NCBI GenBank assembly: GCA_004431415.1
Contig: QPMI01000633.1
Location: forward strand, 62,001 to 126,000
DNA: 64,000 nt
Origin: Cyanophora paradoxa
Lineage: Eukaryota; Glaucocystophyceae; Cyanophorales; Cyanophoraceae
Direction: 5' to 3'
In this document: piece by piece, positions 36,201 to 47,096 of the stretch
Layout of the letters: every line of letters begins with the position of its first letter
Numbering within the stretch: the first letter of the stretch is position 1
Notes under the pieces: model-generated
Databases searched by the model: none
Seen by the model: the letters and a program-made list of their open reading frames with translations, nothing else
Told to the model about the DNA's origin: nothing
Translations under genes and position numbers: made by a program

Positions 36201-37534
36201 CCTCCGTCCTGACGGCGAGCGTCCCCCCCGCGTGCGCGTACCGCTTGCGATCGCTGAGGCGGGGCGCAGCTGTACGCGGGCCTGCTGCTCTACACGGGCG
36301 TCAGCGAGACGGACTCGGCGGCGACGACCTGGATCATCATCCTCGCCAACGCCGCCTTCCTCCTCTTCTGGCTCGCCGCCATCCTCTGGGAGATCTTCCG
36401 CACCGCCCTCTCCCACACCCGCCGCCGCTACTCCCACCTCCCCGTCATGCGCCTCGCCGACCGCCTCAACGAGCGCATCCAGAACATCTCCGCCGTCCGC
36501 GCCTGGGTCCGTGCACGCTTTGATCTGTTCAATTAGAATTCCGGTCGCGGCGGCGACGTCGTTGACTTCCCGCGCCTTGCAAATTGCAGCTCGAGGCGGC
36601 CGATGACGGAGAGGTCGAGAAGCCGCGCAGAGCGGCGGACGCGGATCGGGAGACCGACGTCGATGCTTCGGATCCCGACCGCGATCGCCCGCCGCCGCCT
36701 GCAGCTCGGACAGCAGCGGCGGACGGCACGACGGCGGGCGGCGGCGCCCCTCTGAATTCGGACGCACATGCGCAGCGCCTTCCCCTCGCTGTCGATCCCA
36801 AGGACTACCTTCAGCAGGGGTACGACGTCACCGAGCATTCGGATGAGCCGAACAGCGGATGGCCAAGCAGGCGGGGCGGCCGCGGGTCCATCCCCGAGGC
36901 CGATCGGGATGTCGATCAAGCCACCTTCAAGCTGGCAATGCACCGCGCGGGGTCTGGAGGGGCTCGCGACCGCGATCGCCTGCCGCGAGAACAGAACCCC
37001 CCGCACTTCATATCTCTCACGGCACGCGCGGATCCGCCGCTAACGGCACTCCCGCGATCCATCTCGGGGGCCGACCGGCCGCACTCGGCCGGCGCGCTCT
37101 CTTCTTGCCGGCGGACCTCGTCCCCGCTCATCGGCGTGCGCGTGGGGCCGTCGCGATCGGGGCACTCTCCAAGCGCACTGGCGCGCACGGACCAGGAGGC
37201 GGGACGCAGGGACGGCGTCGGCGGCTCGAGCTGGGCGCACCGCCGCGCCTCCCTCCCCTCGGACGCCCCTTGGGCCAGCAAGGGCCTAGACATCGACCTG
37301 CCACGGCCGATCGCGAGCACCATGGCTGCATTTGCAGCGCAGCGCCACCAACACTCGGGCTCCCCGCGGGCCCCTGCCTCGCCCCTCCCTCTCGGCCACG
37401 ACCCCCGCGACGACCCTTGCGAGATCAGTCGGTCCTCGAGCCCCGACCGGTCTGTCGTCATCACGTCCCCTCCGAATGCTCAGCTGCAGGCGACGCGCGA
37501 CGACCTGAGCCCAGTGAAAGTAGTGGAGATATAG
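30212..37534 (+). CDS. Giant beta-helix membrane protein, 3' part (GGA repeats, Cys-rich region, multi-pass membrane domain)
   Basis: Continues the gene at 1-1103. GGA[LI] beta-helix modules run to about 32.9 kb with several GT-AG introns (for example about 30459-30537). A Cys-rich ephrin-receptor-like segment follows (CQRCPPSTV..., GPLCTICAPGYG..CAKCP, 33.2-33.6 kb). Membrane helices then alternate with short exons: TLMGLACTIAIAITGILVAF, ASLPIVSVAVAAFVFAIWHF, ALWVFGIPLVAFLLLVSL, VIILRKLAFIFVASFFAS, and TWIIILANAAFLLFWLAAIL. This exact order (Cys-rich, several helices, HPIISRQIFLLYAC, GYKRSRYYWE) is shared by large surface proteins of algae and oomycetes. A Ser/Arg/Pro-rich cytoplasmic tail ends at 37534. 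Exon borders are approximate. Function is unknown; adhesion or sensing is a guess. Confidence 0.8.
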
Positions 37535-38756
37535 TTCACGAAATAAATTTAGTGAAATCGATGTTCATTGCGACTATTACAGGCCAGCTAGCTATATATA
37601 TAGGCCTTTGCGATCGCTGTATCCGCACTACTACTGCAGTCGTCGCTCTTCTTTTCAATTTTCGATCAAGTTAGGTCTAGGTCTAGCTATAGGCCTTGGA
37701 GTCCTAGGCCGCCCGGGCCTAGCAATGTGCGACGGTGTCGCTTAGCTCCAGGATTGAGAAAAGTTGTTGTTGTTGTTTTTTCTTCAATTTTTGGCACGTA
37801 TCAGCTGGGCCGCTGCAGCTGGCCATGGCCATGGGGGCCAAGCTTTTTTAAGGGCCCGTTATGATTTTCGTCAACCGTCCTGCTATTTCGATTCGTTAAG
37901 TTAAAGAGCTAGCTACAACATCCCACACATCGATACCCTTTCGATACGTATACCCAAACATCCCACGCAGCATGTCACCATATGCGCATGCATGGCCTCG
38001 TGCACCTTGGCCGCTCAGATCTAGCTCCGAGGCTCTAGATCTAAATAAACCAGGCCTAGGTCTTCGAATTCGACTCGCCCCCGCGCCGGCGCCCGCGCCC
38101 TGCTCGTCTCAGGATATCGATGTGCAAGGCGGAGTCTTAGCAAACAGAAACGGCAGCTGCACGCGCAGGCTGCAGCCAGTGCTCGCTAGGCGTAGGCGCA
38201 GGCCCGCGGCCGCCACGAAATCGAGCTCGAATTTGAAAAGAACACAAAGGCCCGCGAGCCTCGCCGCCACCTGCCGCGCCCCCCGCCCCGCCCCGCGAGC
38301 CGCGCCGGGGCCGCCGCCCACCGCGCCCATGGCCAGGCCTCCGCCCGCCCGGCGAGCTGCCAGGCTGCGGCGCCGCCCGCCGCGCCCAGGCCTCCGCCCC
38401 GCCCGGCGAGCCGCCCCGCCGCCCACCGCGCGCGCCTCCGCCCGGCGAGACGTGCCGCCGCCCGCCGCGTCCCCGCCACGGCCGGATAGCCGCGCCGCCG
38501 CCCTCCGCGCTGCCGCTCTGTGCGGCGATCGCGAGCCTCGCCGCCCGCCGCGTCTTCGGATCCGTCCCGCGCGACCCAGTCGCGTCGCGTCGCGTGCCCG
38601 CGCGCCGCGGCAGCTGTCAATATTACTGAGCTTGTTGCCGGCTGCATAGCGTCCTCGCTCTCGCTGGATCGCAGGCTTGATTGCAGCTGGCGGCCGCCGC
38701 GTGGCGCGTAGGGCTATTTAATTTCTATAGCTAGCGCTAGCGGATGCGCTCGGTTA
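37535..38756. other. Intergenic, GC-rich low-complexity DNA
   Basis: An AT-moderate 3' flank of the membrane protein gene (to about 37.97 kb) precedes a CG-rich stretch (38.05-38.65 kb). Both strands of that stretch are open only because stop codons are rare. Short GCTAGC-type palindromes occur near 38730. No supported gene. Confidence 0.6.
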
Positions 38757-39107
38757 ACGGAAAGGCAGGCCGAGAAAGTTCAGCTCGTGGCCCTGACGCA
38801 CCGGGTGGAGATTCGCATCAAAAAGATCCTCGAATGATGAGTGGTAGGAGGGCTGGAAGAGGGACCTGCGTGCGCGGTCAGAACCTCGGAATCAGAAGCA
38901 GAGAGCGCGGCGATCCGACAGACCTGATTTCGTCTGGATCAAGATTCGCGGCGAGCCTGGCCTTAAGCAACTCCTCATTAAGGAACCTCTGGAAGCGTCT
39001 GCAGGGCGTCAGCGTGCCCAGCGCGCGGGGCCCGCAACCGCGCACCGGCTCCCTGGACGCCCTGCGGCTCGGAGATCAGGAAATCAAGAAGAATGTGACG
39101 CTGCAAG
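38757..39107 (+). repeat. 351-bp direct repeat, copy A
   Basis: Nearly identical to 42154-42504 (few differences, such as CCCTGACGC versus CCCTGGCGC, and GACGC versus ATTCT near the end). It is 3.4 kb apart in the same orientation and flanks the alpha-SNAP and R3H genes. The repeat has no transposon hallmarks and no convincing protein. Confidence 0.9.
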
Positions 39108-39653
39108 CCAGCAGGATTTCTCGCGGTGGGCGGCGGCGCGGCTCGCCGGGCGTCACGGCGTGGCGCGCGGCGCCCGGCGGGGCCTATAGCTATAGCTAGC
39201 GAGAGCAGCTAGGCCTCGATCGCGAGAAACCTGCGCAGCGTGAATTTGGTTTAATTTGGCTGCCGGCACCGACGCCGGGGGCCGCGCCGCACCGCGATGG
39301 CCATGGACCCTCGAGCTCCGCATGCGCACCTGCGCATGCGCTGAACCCTCCGCACCACGCACTCGGTGCACGGTGCAAATGCGCACTCCTGCTCCCCAAT
39401 CTAACCCATCTGAGCCCGAGGATCAGCGAGCGTCGTGCGAAGCTTGAGCGTGCGATTAGAGTCGTGGGTCGATTTCGTGGAACAGGTACCCCTGTGGCGG
39501 CAAGTGAACCCGCCGGGCCGGCTTTTCGCGGATCTGCGGGCTTCTCTCGCTGTTTTCATAGCACGAGAGGTGCGTCGCGGGCTTCATGCACCGCACTCGC
39601 CGCGTCAATCCCTCGACTCGCCGAATGAGCGAACCTCGCCGGCCGCGCGCAGG
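39108..39653. other. Intergenic region upstream of alpha-SNAP
   Basis: Contains a GCGCATGCGC-like palindrome cluster near 39322-39342 and the presumed promoter and 5' leader of alpha-SNAP. No gene seen. Confidence 0.4.
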
Positions 39654-41094
39654 ATGTCGCAGGACGAAAAGGGGAATGATCTGCTGAAGCAGGCGGAGAA
39701 GCGCCTGAAGGCCTTCTCGCTGTTCGGCAGCGGCAGCAAGTACGAGGACGCCGCGGACCTCTTCGCGAAAGCCGCAAATGTGTTCAAGGCCGGCAAGAAC
39801 TGTGCGACCGCCTGGCGCCGCATTCTTAGCTAGCCTCGAGCGCCGAGCGCGCAGGGAAGGCGGCCGGCGACGCCTTCACACGCCAAGCGGAGATGTTCAC
39901 GAAGACGGGGAGCAAGCACGAGGCCGCGAGCGCATACACTGACGCCGCGAGCTGCTTCAAGAAAGTCTCCGTGAATGGTGCGCGGCCCGCGCGGCCCGAA
40001 ACCAGTCGTGGCCGCCGCCGCTCCGCGCCCGCCGCCCCGCGCCCGCCGCCCCGCGCCCGCGGCCGACGCCGACGCGGCGCGGCGTAGACGCGGTGAACTG
40101 CCTGAAGCAGGCTGTGGACATCTTCATAGACATGGGCAGCTGGACGCAGGCGGCCAAGTTCCAGAAGGAGATCGGCGAGCTCTACGAGTCTGAGGAACAG
40201 CTCGAGAACGCCATCGACGCCTTCCAGGCGTGCCCCGTAGCGCCGCCGCCGCCGTCGCCGCGCGTCGGACGCGGGCGCTGAGGGCGGCGCGCAGGTCGCC
40301 GCGGACTACTACAGCGGCGAGGACCAGATGAGGTGCGGGCGTGGCGCCTCTGCGCGTGCCGCCTCTCGCCGGCCCCGCCTTCCCATGCACCAGCGTCCTC
40401 TGACGCGGCCGGCACGCAGCGCGGCGAACCAGTGCCTCCTGAAGATCGCGCAGTACTCGGCCCAGCTCGAGAACTACAAGAAGGCCATCCAGGTCTACGA
40501 GCAGGTGCGGGCCGCCTGCCTGCGCGACGCGTGCACCCCGGGCCAGGCTCGAGCAAGGCGTACCCCGCGCAGGTAGCGAAGCAGGCGCTGGACAACAACC
40601 TGCTCAAGTGGTCCGCCAAGGACTACTTCTTCCGCGCCGGCCTCTGCCACCTCGCCTCCGGGGCGCGCGCCTGCCCGGCTCCCGCGCGCTCCCGCGCGCT
40701 CCCCCGCCTCGGCGGGCTGAGGGGCGGGCGCGCAGGAGCTGGAGGCGGCGAAGCGGGCGGTGGAGCGGTACGAGCAGATGGACATGGGCTTCTCGGGCAC
40801 CCGCGAGCAGGAGCTCCTCAACGCGCGCCCCCGCCCGCCCCCGCCGCGCCGGCCCCCGCTGAGGCGGGGCGGGGCCGGGCAGCACCTGGCGGAGGCGGTG
40901 GAGCAGCGGGACCTCGAGGAGTTCACCAACCGCGTCTACGACTACGACCAGGCCCGCCCTGCCCGCCCCCCGCCCCCGCCCCGGGCCCCGCCCCCCGGCG
41001 CGACGCGCGCGCGCAGATCTCGAAGCTGGACGCGTGGAAGACGACCATCCTCCTCCGCATCAAGGAGGGCATGACCAAGGACACCGTCCTCTAG
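39654..41094 (+). CDS. Alpha-SNAP (NSF attachment protein), with about eight short introns
   Basis: Starts MSQDEKGNDLLKQAEKRLKAF at 39654. The spliced TPR-like helices read KYEDAADLFAKAANVFKAGKN, SKHEAASAYTDAASCFKK, NCLKQAVDIFIDMGSWTQAA, AANQCLLKIAQYSAQLENYK, KWSAKDYFFRAGLCHLASG and a C-terminus ISKLDAWKTTILLRIKEGM, matching alpha-SNAP/Sec17 end to end. It recruits NSF to SNARE complexes on membranes to recycle them after fusion. Introns are 60-75 nt, with a CTGA-type branch sequence about 20 nt before the acceptor. At least four (40228-40294, 40663-40735, 40823-40882, 40952-41014) must be GC-AG: three contain no GT at all. Confidence 0.93.
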
Positions 41095-41339
41095 CCCCGC
41101 CCCCGCCCCGCCCCGCCCCAGCCGCCCCCCGGCCCCGCGCTCCAGCCCTCTCCCCACGTCCAGCTTCCCTCCCTCTCGCCCTTCATTTCTGTCCCGGGCC
41201 GCACCGGCCGGCCTCCGCCCCGGCCCCGGCCGCCTCCGCCCCCCGTCCCCCATGTACGTATTCTCTCCATTCAAGCAGCGCATGCGGGATCAAGGCCCGC
41301 GGCGCGAATCGTTGCCTTTATACAGAATTGTTACACGCT

Positions 41340-42155
41340 TCAAAGAGCGGTGGTTGAAAGAAGGGGCGGGGCAGGGCTATTTACAGGGGAATGTGCGTAC
41401 AGGGGCATGCGGGCGCCTCGGACGCGGACGCCCCTCAGAGTTGGGAGAGGAGTACGGCGAGGGGGACGGCGGGGGGCGGCCAGTTCAGCTTGGCGCGCAC
41501 TCTGCACGCGCGGGACGGGGGCCTTCAGCGCGCGCGCCCTGGCGAGCGCCCGGGGGCGATGCGCGCACCGTATCAAGCGCGCCTGGCCCTCGCCCTCGCT
41601 CTTCGACTGCAGGCCATAGTACGTCGCGCTGCGCGGCCGTCAGCGCGCGGACCAAGCGCCGGCCCGCCCGACGCGGCGCACGCGGCGTGGGTGATCAGCC
41701 GCTGGAAGTCGTCGTCTGGGGGGCGGCGTCACGCGCGGACGGCGCGCGGGGGCGCAAGAACGGGGCGGGGCGGGGCCGAGGCGTACAGGGGCCGAGGACG
41801 AGCTCGGGGCCACCTGCGACCGTGAACGCCTGCAGCTCGCCTTCCACCATCTCGAGGAACTGCGCCGGGTCGGCGGCGGGCAGGCGGGCAGGCGACGGAG
41901 GGGCGGACCTGGGTCGGAATGGATCGCCGGAACACTGTTTCGAAAATGAAGAGCGTGAGGTGGCAGCTCACGCAGGACCGCGTCAAGGGGCGGCGAACCA
42001 GCGCGCTCGGGGCGCGGGATGCTGAGGTAACGCTTGAAGCAGTCGGAGGGGTCGACCGTCCGGTTCTCGCCGCGCATGCGACGCGAACGGTCCTCCTCTG
42101 CACACATACCGCGACGAATTGCTCGGAGCAGATCCTGTTGCGCATGCGCGGTCAC
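41340..42155 (-). CDS. Probable R3H-domain protein with introns
   Basis: Minus-strand pieces read in order: RTVDPSDCFKRYLSIPRPE, then DPAQFLEMVEGELQAFTVAG, then DDDFQRLITHA, then YYGLQSKSEGEGQAR, and a Pro/Arg-rich tail to a stop at 41340. The pattern FLxxVExELxxF...RLITHAxAxYYGLxSxSEG is that of an R3H single-stranded nucleic-acid-binding domain. The exon borders are not resolved and the start is uncertain, so treat the span as approximate. The gene is convergent with alpha-SNAP. Confidence 0.45.
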
Positions 42156-42504
42156 GGAAAGGCAGGCCGAGAAAGTTCAGCTCGTGGCCCTGGCGCACCG
42201 GGTGGAGATTCGCATCAAAAAGATCCTCGAATGATGAGTGGTAGGAGGGCTGGAAGAGGGACCTGCGTGCGCGGTCAGAACCTCGGAATCAGAAGCAGAG
42301 AGCGCGGCGATCCGACAGACCTGATTTCGTCTGGATCAAGATTCGCGGCGAGCCTGGCCTTAAGCAACTCCTCATTAAGGAACCTCTGGAAGCGTCTGCA
42401 GGGCGTCAGCGTGCCCAGCGCGCGGGGCCCGCAACCGCGCACCGGCTCCCTGGACGCCCTGCGGCTCGGAGATCAGGAAATCAAGAAGAATGTGATTCTG
42501 CAAG
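42154..42504 (+). repeat. 351-bp direct repeat, copy B
   Basis: Second copy of 38757-39107. It overlaps the presumed 5' end of the R3H gene, so that gene's first exon could derive from the duplication or have a homologous piece upstream of alpha-SNAP. Confidence 0.9.
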
Positions 42505-43063
42505 GAGGTCCTGGCGCACCGGGACTGATGCGGCTGGCCTGTGAGGTACGGTCGAGCTTCTTCTCGCTTTGGAGGGCCGCGGGAGTGGCCATCCTCTCAG
42601 ATTGCGCTCAGTACTCGCTGTTAGGACAGCCGGTGGCGCTGGAGAGACTTCGATTGTCGCAGCGCGGCCGACTTCGCGCTTAAAAGTTCACACGCTCAGT
42701 CCAGGGTACGTGTTCGGATCGAATCTGACATTGAACCGCGCCGGCACCGCGCCGCGGCATTAGGACAGATAGCTAGCGATAGGGGGCACGCGCACACGTG
42801 CCCCCACTGGTAGGCTAGCTAGCGCCACACGTGCCCCCACTGGTAGGCTAGCTAGCTGCATGTCACCATATCTTTCCAAACCGCCTGTGGCGATGTTGAT
42901 AGTTGTTAATGGCGCAGGGTGCTCTAGCTGCAAAACGACATGCATAATGTACAAGCTCGCGATCGACCGGCCGCGGGAGGCAAGTCTGGGGCAGAGGGCG
43001 AGGCCGGCGCCGCGCGCGCGGGTCACGTCCCGATCGATATCACTGTCGACGTCAAGATCACCA
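42505..43063. other. Intergenic, with short direct repeat
   Basis: Two copies of CACACGTGCCCCCACTGGTA with GCTAGCTAGC spacers lie at about 42791-42855. No gene seen. Confidence 0.5.
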
Positions 43064-44713
43064 GCGGGAGAGGGAGCCAAAGTCTGAGTGGAGGGCCCGC
43101 TCCCGGGCCTCCCCCTTCATCTCGACGAGCTCCTCCCGCGAGAACGACGCCGGCACCTGCGCTCGCGTGAGCTCCAGCCCCGGGGGGCGCGCTGGCCAGT
43201 TGGTTCAGCGCGCCTGGTCGTAGACGGTGAGGAAGTGCCTCTCGTCGCCCGACTTCAGCGCCTCCACCAGCTTCCACACCCTGCCCCCACGCCTCAGCGC
43301 TCCCCAGCGTTCCTCGCCGTCGCAGGCCGCCGGCGCGCACCACTCCTTGCGGAGCTTGGCGCGGGCCTTGGCGGCCGCCGACGCCTTCTCGGGGTCCTCC
43401 TCCTCCTCCGTCCGCTGTGCCGCCCGCCGCGCCTGCGCGCGCGCGCACGGGCGCCCTGAGCCTCGGGCAAAGGGCCCGCTTGAGGGGCGGGGCGGGGCGC
43501 GGCCTCGGACCTCGGCCCGCTTCGCGAGCAGCCGCGCCAGCATGCGATCCTCGTACGTGTCGCCGCCCCCGCCGGACTGGCCTCGCCAGCGTCACGTGGC
43601 GGGCGCCGGCGCGGGCGAGGCCTGCGCACGGCCTGCTCGGGCTTGGGCCGGCGCTGGAGCTTGGCGATGAGGATGTCCTCGAGGCGGGCCTCCCGCGCCG
43701 CCCGCTCCTCCGCCTCCAGCCTCGCCCGCTCCGCCGACTCCTGCAGCGCCCGGCCGCGTGAGCGGGGCGGGGCGGGGAGGGCGGAGGCTGGGGCGGTCAC
43801 GAGAAGTGTTTGGTGTATGTGGTAGAAGTGGTCGAGGAAGGTCACGTTCCTGCGCCCGCTCGCTCAGCCCCCGGCCCGCCCGCCCCCGTCCCCGGCCCCG
43901 CCCCCCGCACCGTGAGGGCGAGGGCGGGCCCGGAGACGCCGGGCCCGGCGCCGGCGCGTTCGGCGAGGGGCCGGGGGACGCCGGCGAGGAGGGGGAGGGC
44001 TTGAGGGGGCCGGGGCCGGCGCCGGGGGTGGCGGGCGGGGAGGAGGGCCCCGGGCGGGAAGGTTGAGGGGGGACCGGGCGGAGACGCGGGAGGGCGCGCC
44101 GTGGCGGGAGGGCGAGGGCGAGGGGGCGAGGGGGCGACGCCGCCCCGCGGCGCTGCGCAGGGGCGAGGCCACGGCCGCGAGGGGGGGCGGGAGGAGCGGC
44201 GCCGATGCGACGCGGGAGGGCCGGCGGGCCGGGATGGCGGGGAGCGCGGCGGTATCCCCCGTCTGCGGTCGCTTCGCGTGCCCCACGCGGGTGGCCCCGC
44301 TCAGGTCCGCCGCGCCGGGGGCGGCCGGGGCTCCGCCCCGAAGCATCTGCCTGCGCGCGGGCTTCAGCGGGCGCAGCGGCCCAGCGGGCCGCATGCGCGC
44401 ACCGCCTTGCCGCATCGGCGGTGATCCGCGACTTGGAGTAGATTGGGACGGGAAGTGCCTTCGAATTCGGCGAGCTGGCCGTCCGCCGCGGGCGGGCGCG
44501 GTCGCCCCACGGATCTCGATCGTATAAGTGAAGGTCATAGAGCACCTGCGCAGCTCCCCCGATTGAGCGGCGCGGGGCGCGGCGAGGGCGCGCGTGAGCA
44601 GGCCGCACCTCCGACCGCTCGCCCTGCGCTGTCTCCGCCGGCTCCAGCTTCTGCAAAACCAAGTCGGCGAGGCTGCTCGTCGACGCGATCTGTGTCTGCC
44701 GGCCGACAGGCAT
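43064..44713 (-). CDS. Unrecognised host gene, charged coiled-coil protein with introns
   Basis: Plausible exons on the minus strand: IASTSSLADLVLQKLEPAE near the start, then TFLDHFYHIHQTLL, then ERARLEAEERAAREARLEDI followed by LIAKLQRRPKPEQAV, then DTYEDRMLARLLAKRAEV, then KLVEALKSGDERHFLTVYDQ, then a final exon FSREELVEMKGEARERALHS ending at about 43064. Introns between them are GC-rich. Helical, charged segments suggest a coiled-coil protein. I considered bystin for the first exon but the rest does not fit. Function is unknown and borders approximate. Confidence 0.45.
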
Positions 44714-45259
44714 GTTTGTCTGCCGGCTCGACAGGTGTCAAGCCCAGCGAGGTTACACTGATGCCTCCAGCTTGGCACCAGCGCTGCAGCCGAGTTTCGC
44801 GCGCCCCGGATTGTCACTGTGTGCGCATGCCGCCCAGAAGCCTGAGGATGCGCGGTCGGGCTGGGCCGCGGTTCAACGCGGACGGGCTCGGAGCAATCTG
44901 CAACTGGCAGCGCTGCAGTCAAGTACAAATCTACCACTCGGCTGATCCAGCAGCTAAGCTTCGCCGTGTCCGGCTCGGAGGCAAACCTCAATTGCGAACG
45001 AAGTGCGCAACAGCACCCTAGTGGCAGGCTAGTGCGACGCAGTACTTAATTGTGCCGCCGATCGGGGCATCGGGCACCAGCGAAGTCCAGCTTCTGCAGC
45101 TCAGCGCACGGCGAGCGCTCCGGCGGCGGTTAGCTCAGAGTCCCAAAGTTTAGATCCGTCTAGCTTGTAGACGTTCTGTCTGCAGCCTGCATGTTTCTCG
45201 AAGTACACTAGTACTCGAGCTTCGAAGCGAGTACTAGTGGGAGGCAGTGTGCAGGAGTG
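44714..45259. other. Intergenic region
   Basis: Lies between divergent genes and is the probable bidirectional promoter region. It holds an inverted repeat AGTACTAGTACTCGAGCTTC near 45206-45238 (ACTAGTACTCGAG and CGAGTACTAGT) just before the exonuclease ATG. No gene seen. Confidence 0.4.
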
Positions 45260-46849
45260 ATGGCGGACGCCGACGAGGAGGAGCTCTTCGTGGCAGTCGA
45301 CTGCGAGACCACCGGCGTCGATCTGCGCAGGGACGCCATCGTCGAGCTCGCCGCCGTGCGCTTCGTCGGCGCTTTGCAGGCCGACAGCTTCCGCACGTAC
45401 GTCGCGCTCCCCGACGGCGTGGAGCTCCCCAAGGAGGCATCCGACGTGCACGGGATTACCCCGGAGCAGCTGCGCGGCGCCCCGTCCACCGGCGAGGCGT
45501 TGCGCGGCTTGCTCTTGTTCATCGGCGGCGCGCGCCACGTCGTCGGACACAACCTGCTCGCCTTCGACAAGCCCATGCTGGAGTCGAACGCGCGGCGGGC
45601 GGGGCTGGAGGCGCCCCTGCAGGAGGCGCTGGAGCGGTGGGCGGGCATCGACACGCTGCGCCTCGCGCGCGCGCGGCGGCCCGAGGACCCGGGCTTCAAG
45701 CTCGTGGACCTCTGCGCGCGCATCGGCATCCCCCTCACCAACGCGCACAGTGCGCCCTGCCATCGCGCCCCCTCCCGCCCGGCCCGGCCCCTCAGGCGGC
45801 CCCAGGCGCGCTGGACGACGCGCGCGCCTCTGGGCTCCTCCTCCTTGCCCTCCGCCAGCCGGGCGAGTCCCTCGCGTCCCTCGCCGACGCGTGTATCCCC
45901 CGCGTGCTCGCCTCCATGCCCTGGGGTGCGTCCGCCGTGTCGCTCCCTCGCGCCGCCCCGGCCCCGGCCCCTCGAGCGGCTCGCGCCAGGCAAGCACAAG
46001 GGGAAGTCTTTCGCCGACATCCCCCCCGACTACCTTGCGTGGCTCTCGGATCGGGTCCGCTGGCCGAACCCCTCCACCCCTCCACCCCCCCCCCCCCCCC
46101 CCCCGGCGCCCGGCCCCGCCCGCCCCCCCTGACGTACGAGGCGCGCGTTGCCGGTCGGCGTCAGACCACGGACGCGGACGTCAACCTCAGCGCGCGGCAG
46201 GCGCTCGCGGCCGCGCGCGAGTCCTCTGTCGTGCGCGCCCGCCCCCCTCCGGTTCCTCGCGGCCCCCGTTCCCGTCTTAGGAGCGCAGGCCGCGGCGCTC
46301 GAGGCGATGGCGAGGGGCCAGCGCTGGGTGCGCGTCTCCGGCCCGGACTACGTCGGAGAGGGCGCGCGGGCGGCGGCGACGACGCCGGAAGCGGGGGCGG
46401 AGGGGGAGGAGAAGGGCGAGCCGGGGGCGGGGCGGGGGCCCTCGGTCGGCCGGCCCGGCGCTGGGGCCCCCGCCCTCCCCGAGGGCCCCCTGTACCGCTC
46501 CTTCATGGGCGGCGCCCCCGCGCGCCCCGCCGCTGAGGCCGACCCCGCTCCACCCCGCCGCCTCCTCTGCACTCTCCCGGCCGCCACGGCCCTCTGCAGG
46601 CGCGCCCCGCCCCGCCCGCGGCCCCTCGCCGCCGCTACTCACCCTTGCGCGTGCGGCAGGGAACCGGCGCTCCACATGTGTACCCCGCCGCCGACCCTGA
46701 GGCCTCCCTGCCGCCCCGCACCCGCGGTGCCGCCCGGCTCTGGGCGGGAGGAGGCGGGCGCGGCGGTGCGCCCCAGGGCGAGGCTGCACCCCCTGCCCTA
46801 CACACGGCTCGCGCGGCTCTTTAGGACGATGTGCCCTTGGATACGATGA
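45260..46849 (+). CDS. DEDDh 3'-5' exonuclease (DnaQ/RNase T fold) with ExoX-like C-terminal motif
   Basis: Starts MADADEEELF at 45260. Exo I is VAVDCETTG (Asp14, Glu16), Exo II region VGHNLLAFDKPML, and Exo III is formed across an intron as NAH then ALDDARAS, giving His and Asp of the DEDDh set. A later exon reads GKHKGKSFADIPPDYLAWL, the small motif found at the C-terminus of exonuclease X-like proteins. Further exons (TYEARVAGRRQTTDADVNLS and QAAALEAMARGQRWVRVSGP) probably extend to a stop at 46849, but their joins are uncertain. It likely trims DNA or RNA 3' ends in repair or processing. Confidence 0.8.
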
Positions 46850-47096
46850 GAACAGGACTTGGTGAGGTGCGCGATTGCTGCACTGGCTAGGGCCCGGGTC
46901 AGCGGCGCCCAGCCGCCCGGCGAGCGAAGAAGGCCCGTATGAGGGTCGACAGGAAGCGGTGCGAGTGCGCGTCGCACTGCGGGGCAGCGGGTAGCAATGA
47001 GCGACGAAGGGGGCTACGGCGGGAAGGAGGGGTACCATGTCCGGGGCGACGAGCCGCTCCTGGAGGCCGGAGGCGGCCATGCGCTCGCCCTCGGGC

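Noticed and set aside
41340-41619. Plus-strand frames downstream of alpha-SNAP
   Set aside because: No domain; they overlap the better supported minus-strand R3H-like exons.
44535-44713. Bystin-like first exon (SLADLVLQKL)
   Set aside because: The short similarity is not followed by any other bystin segment downstream.
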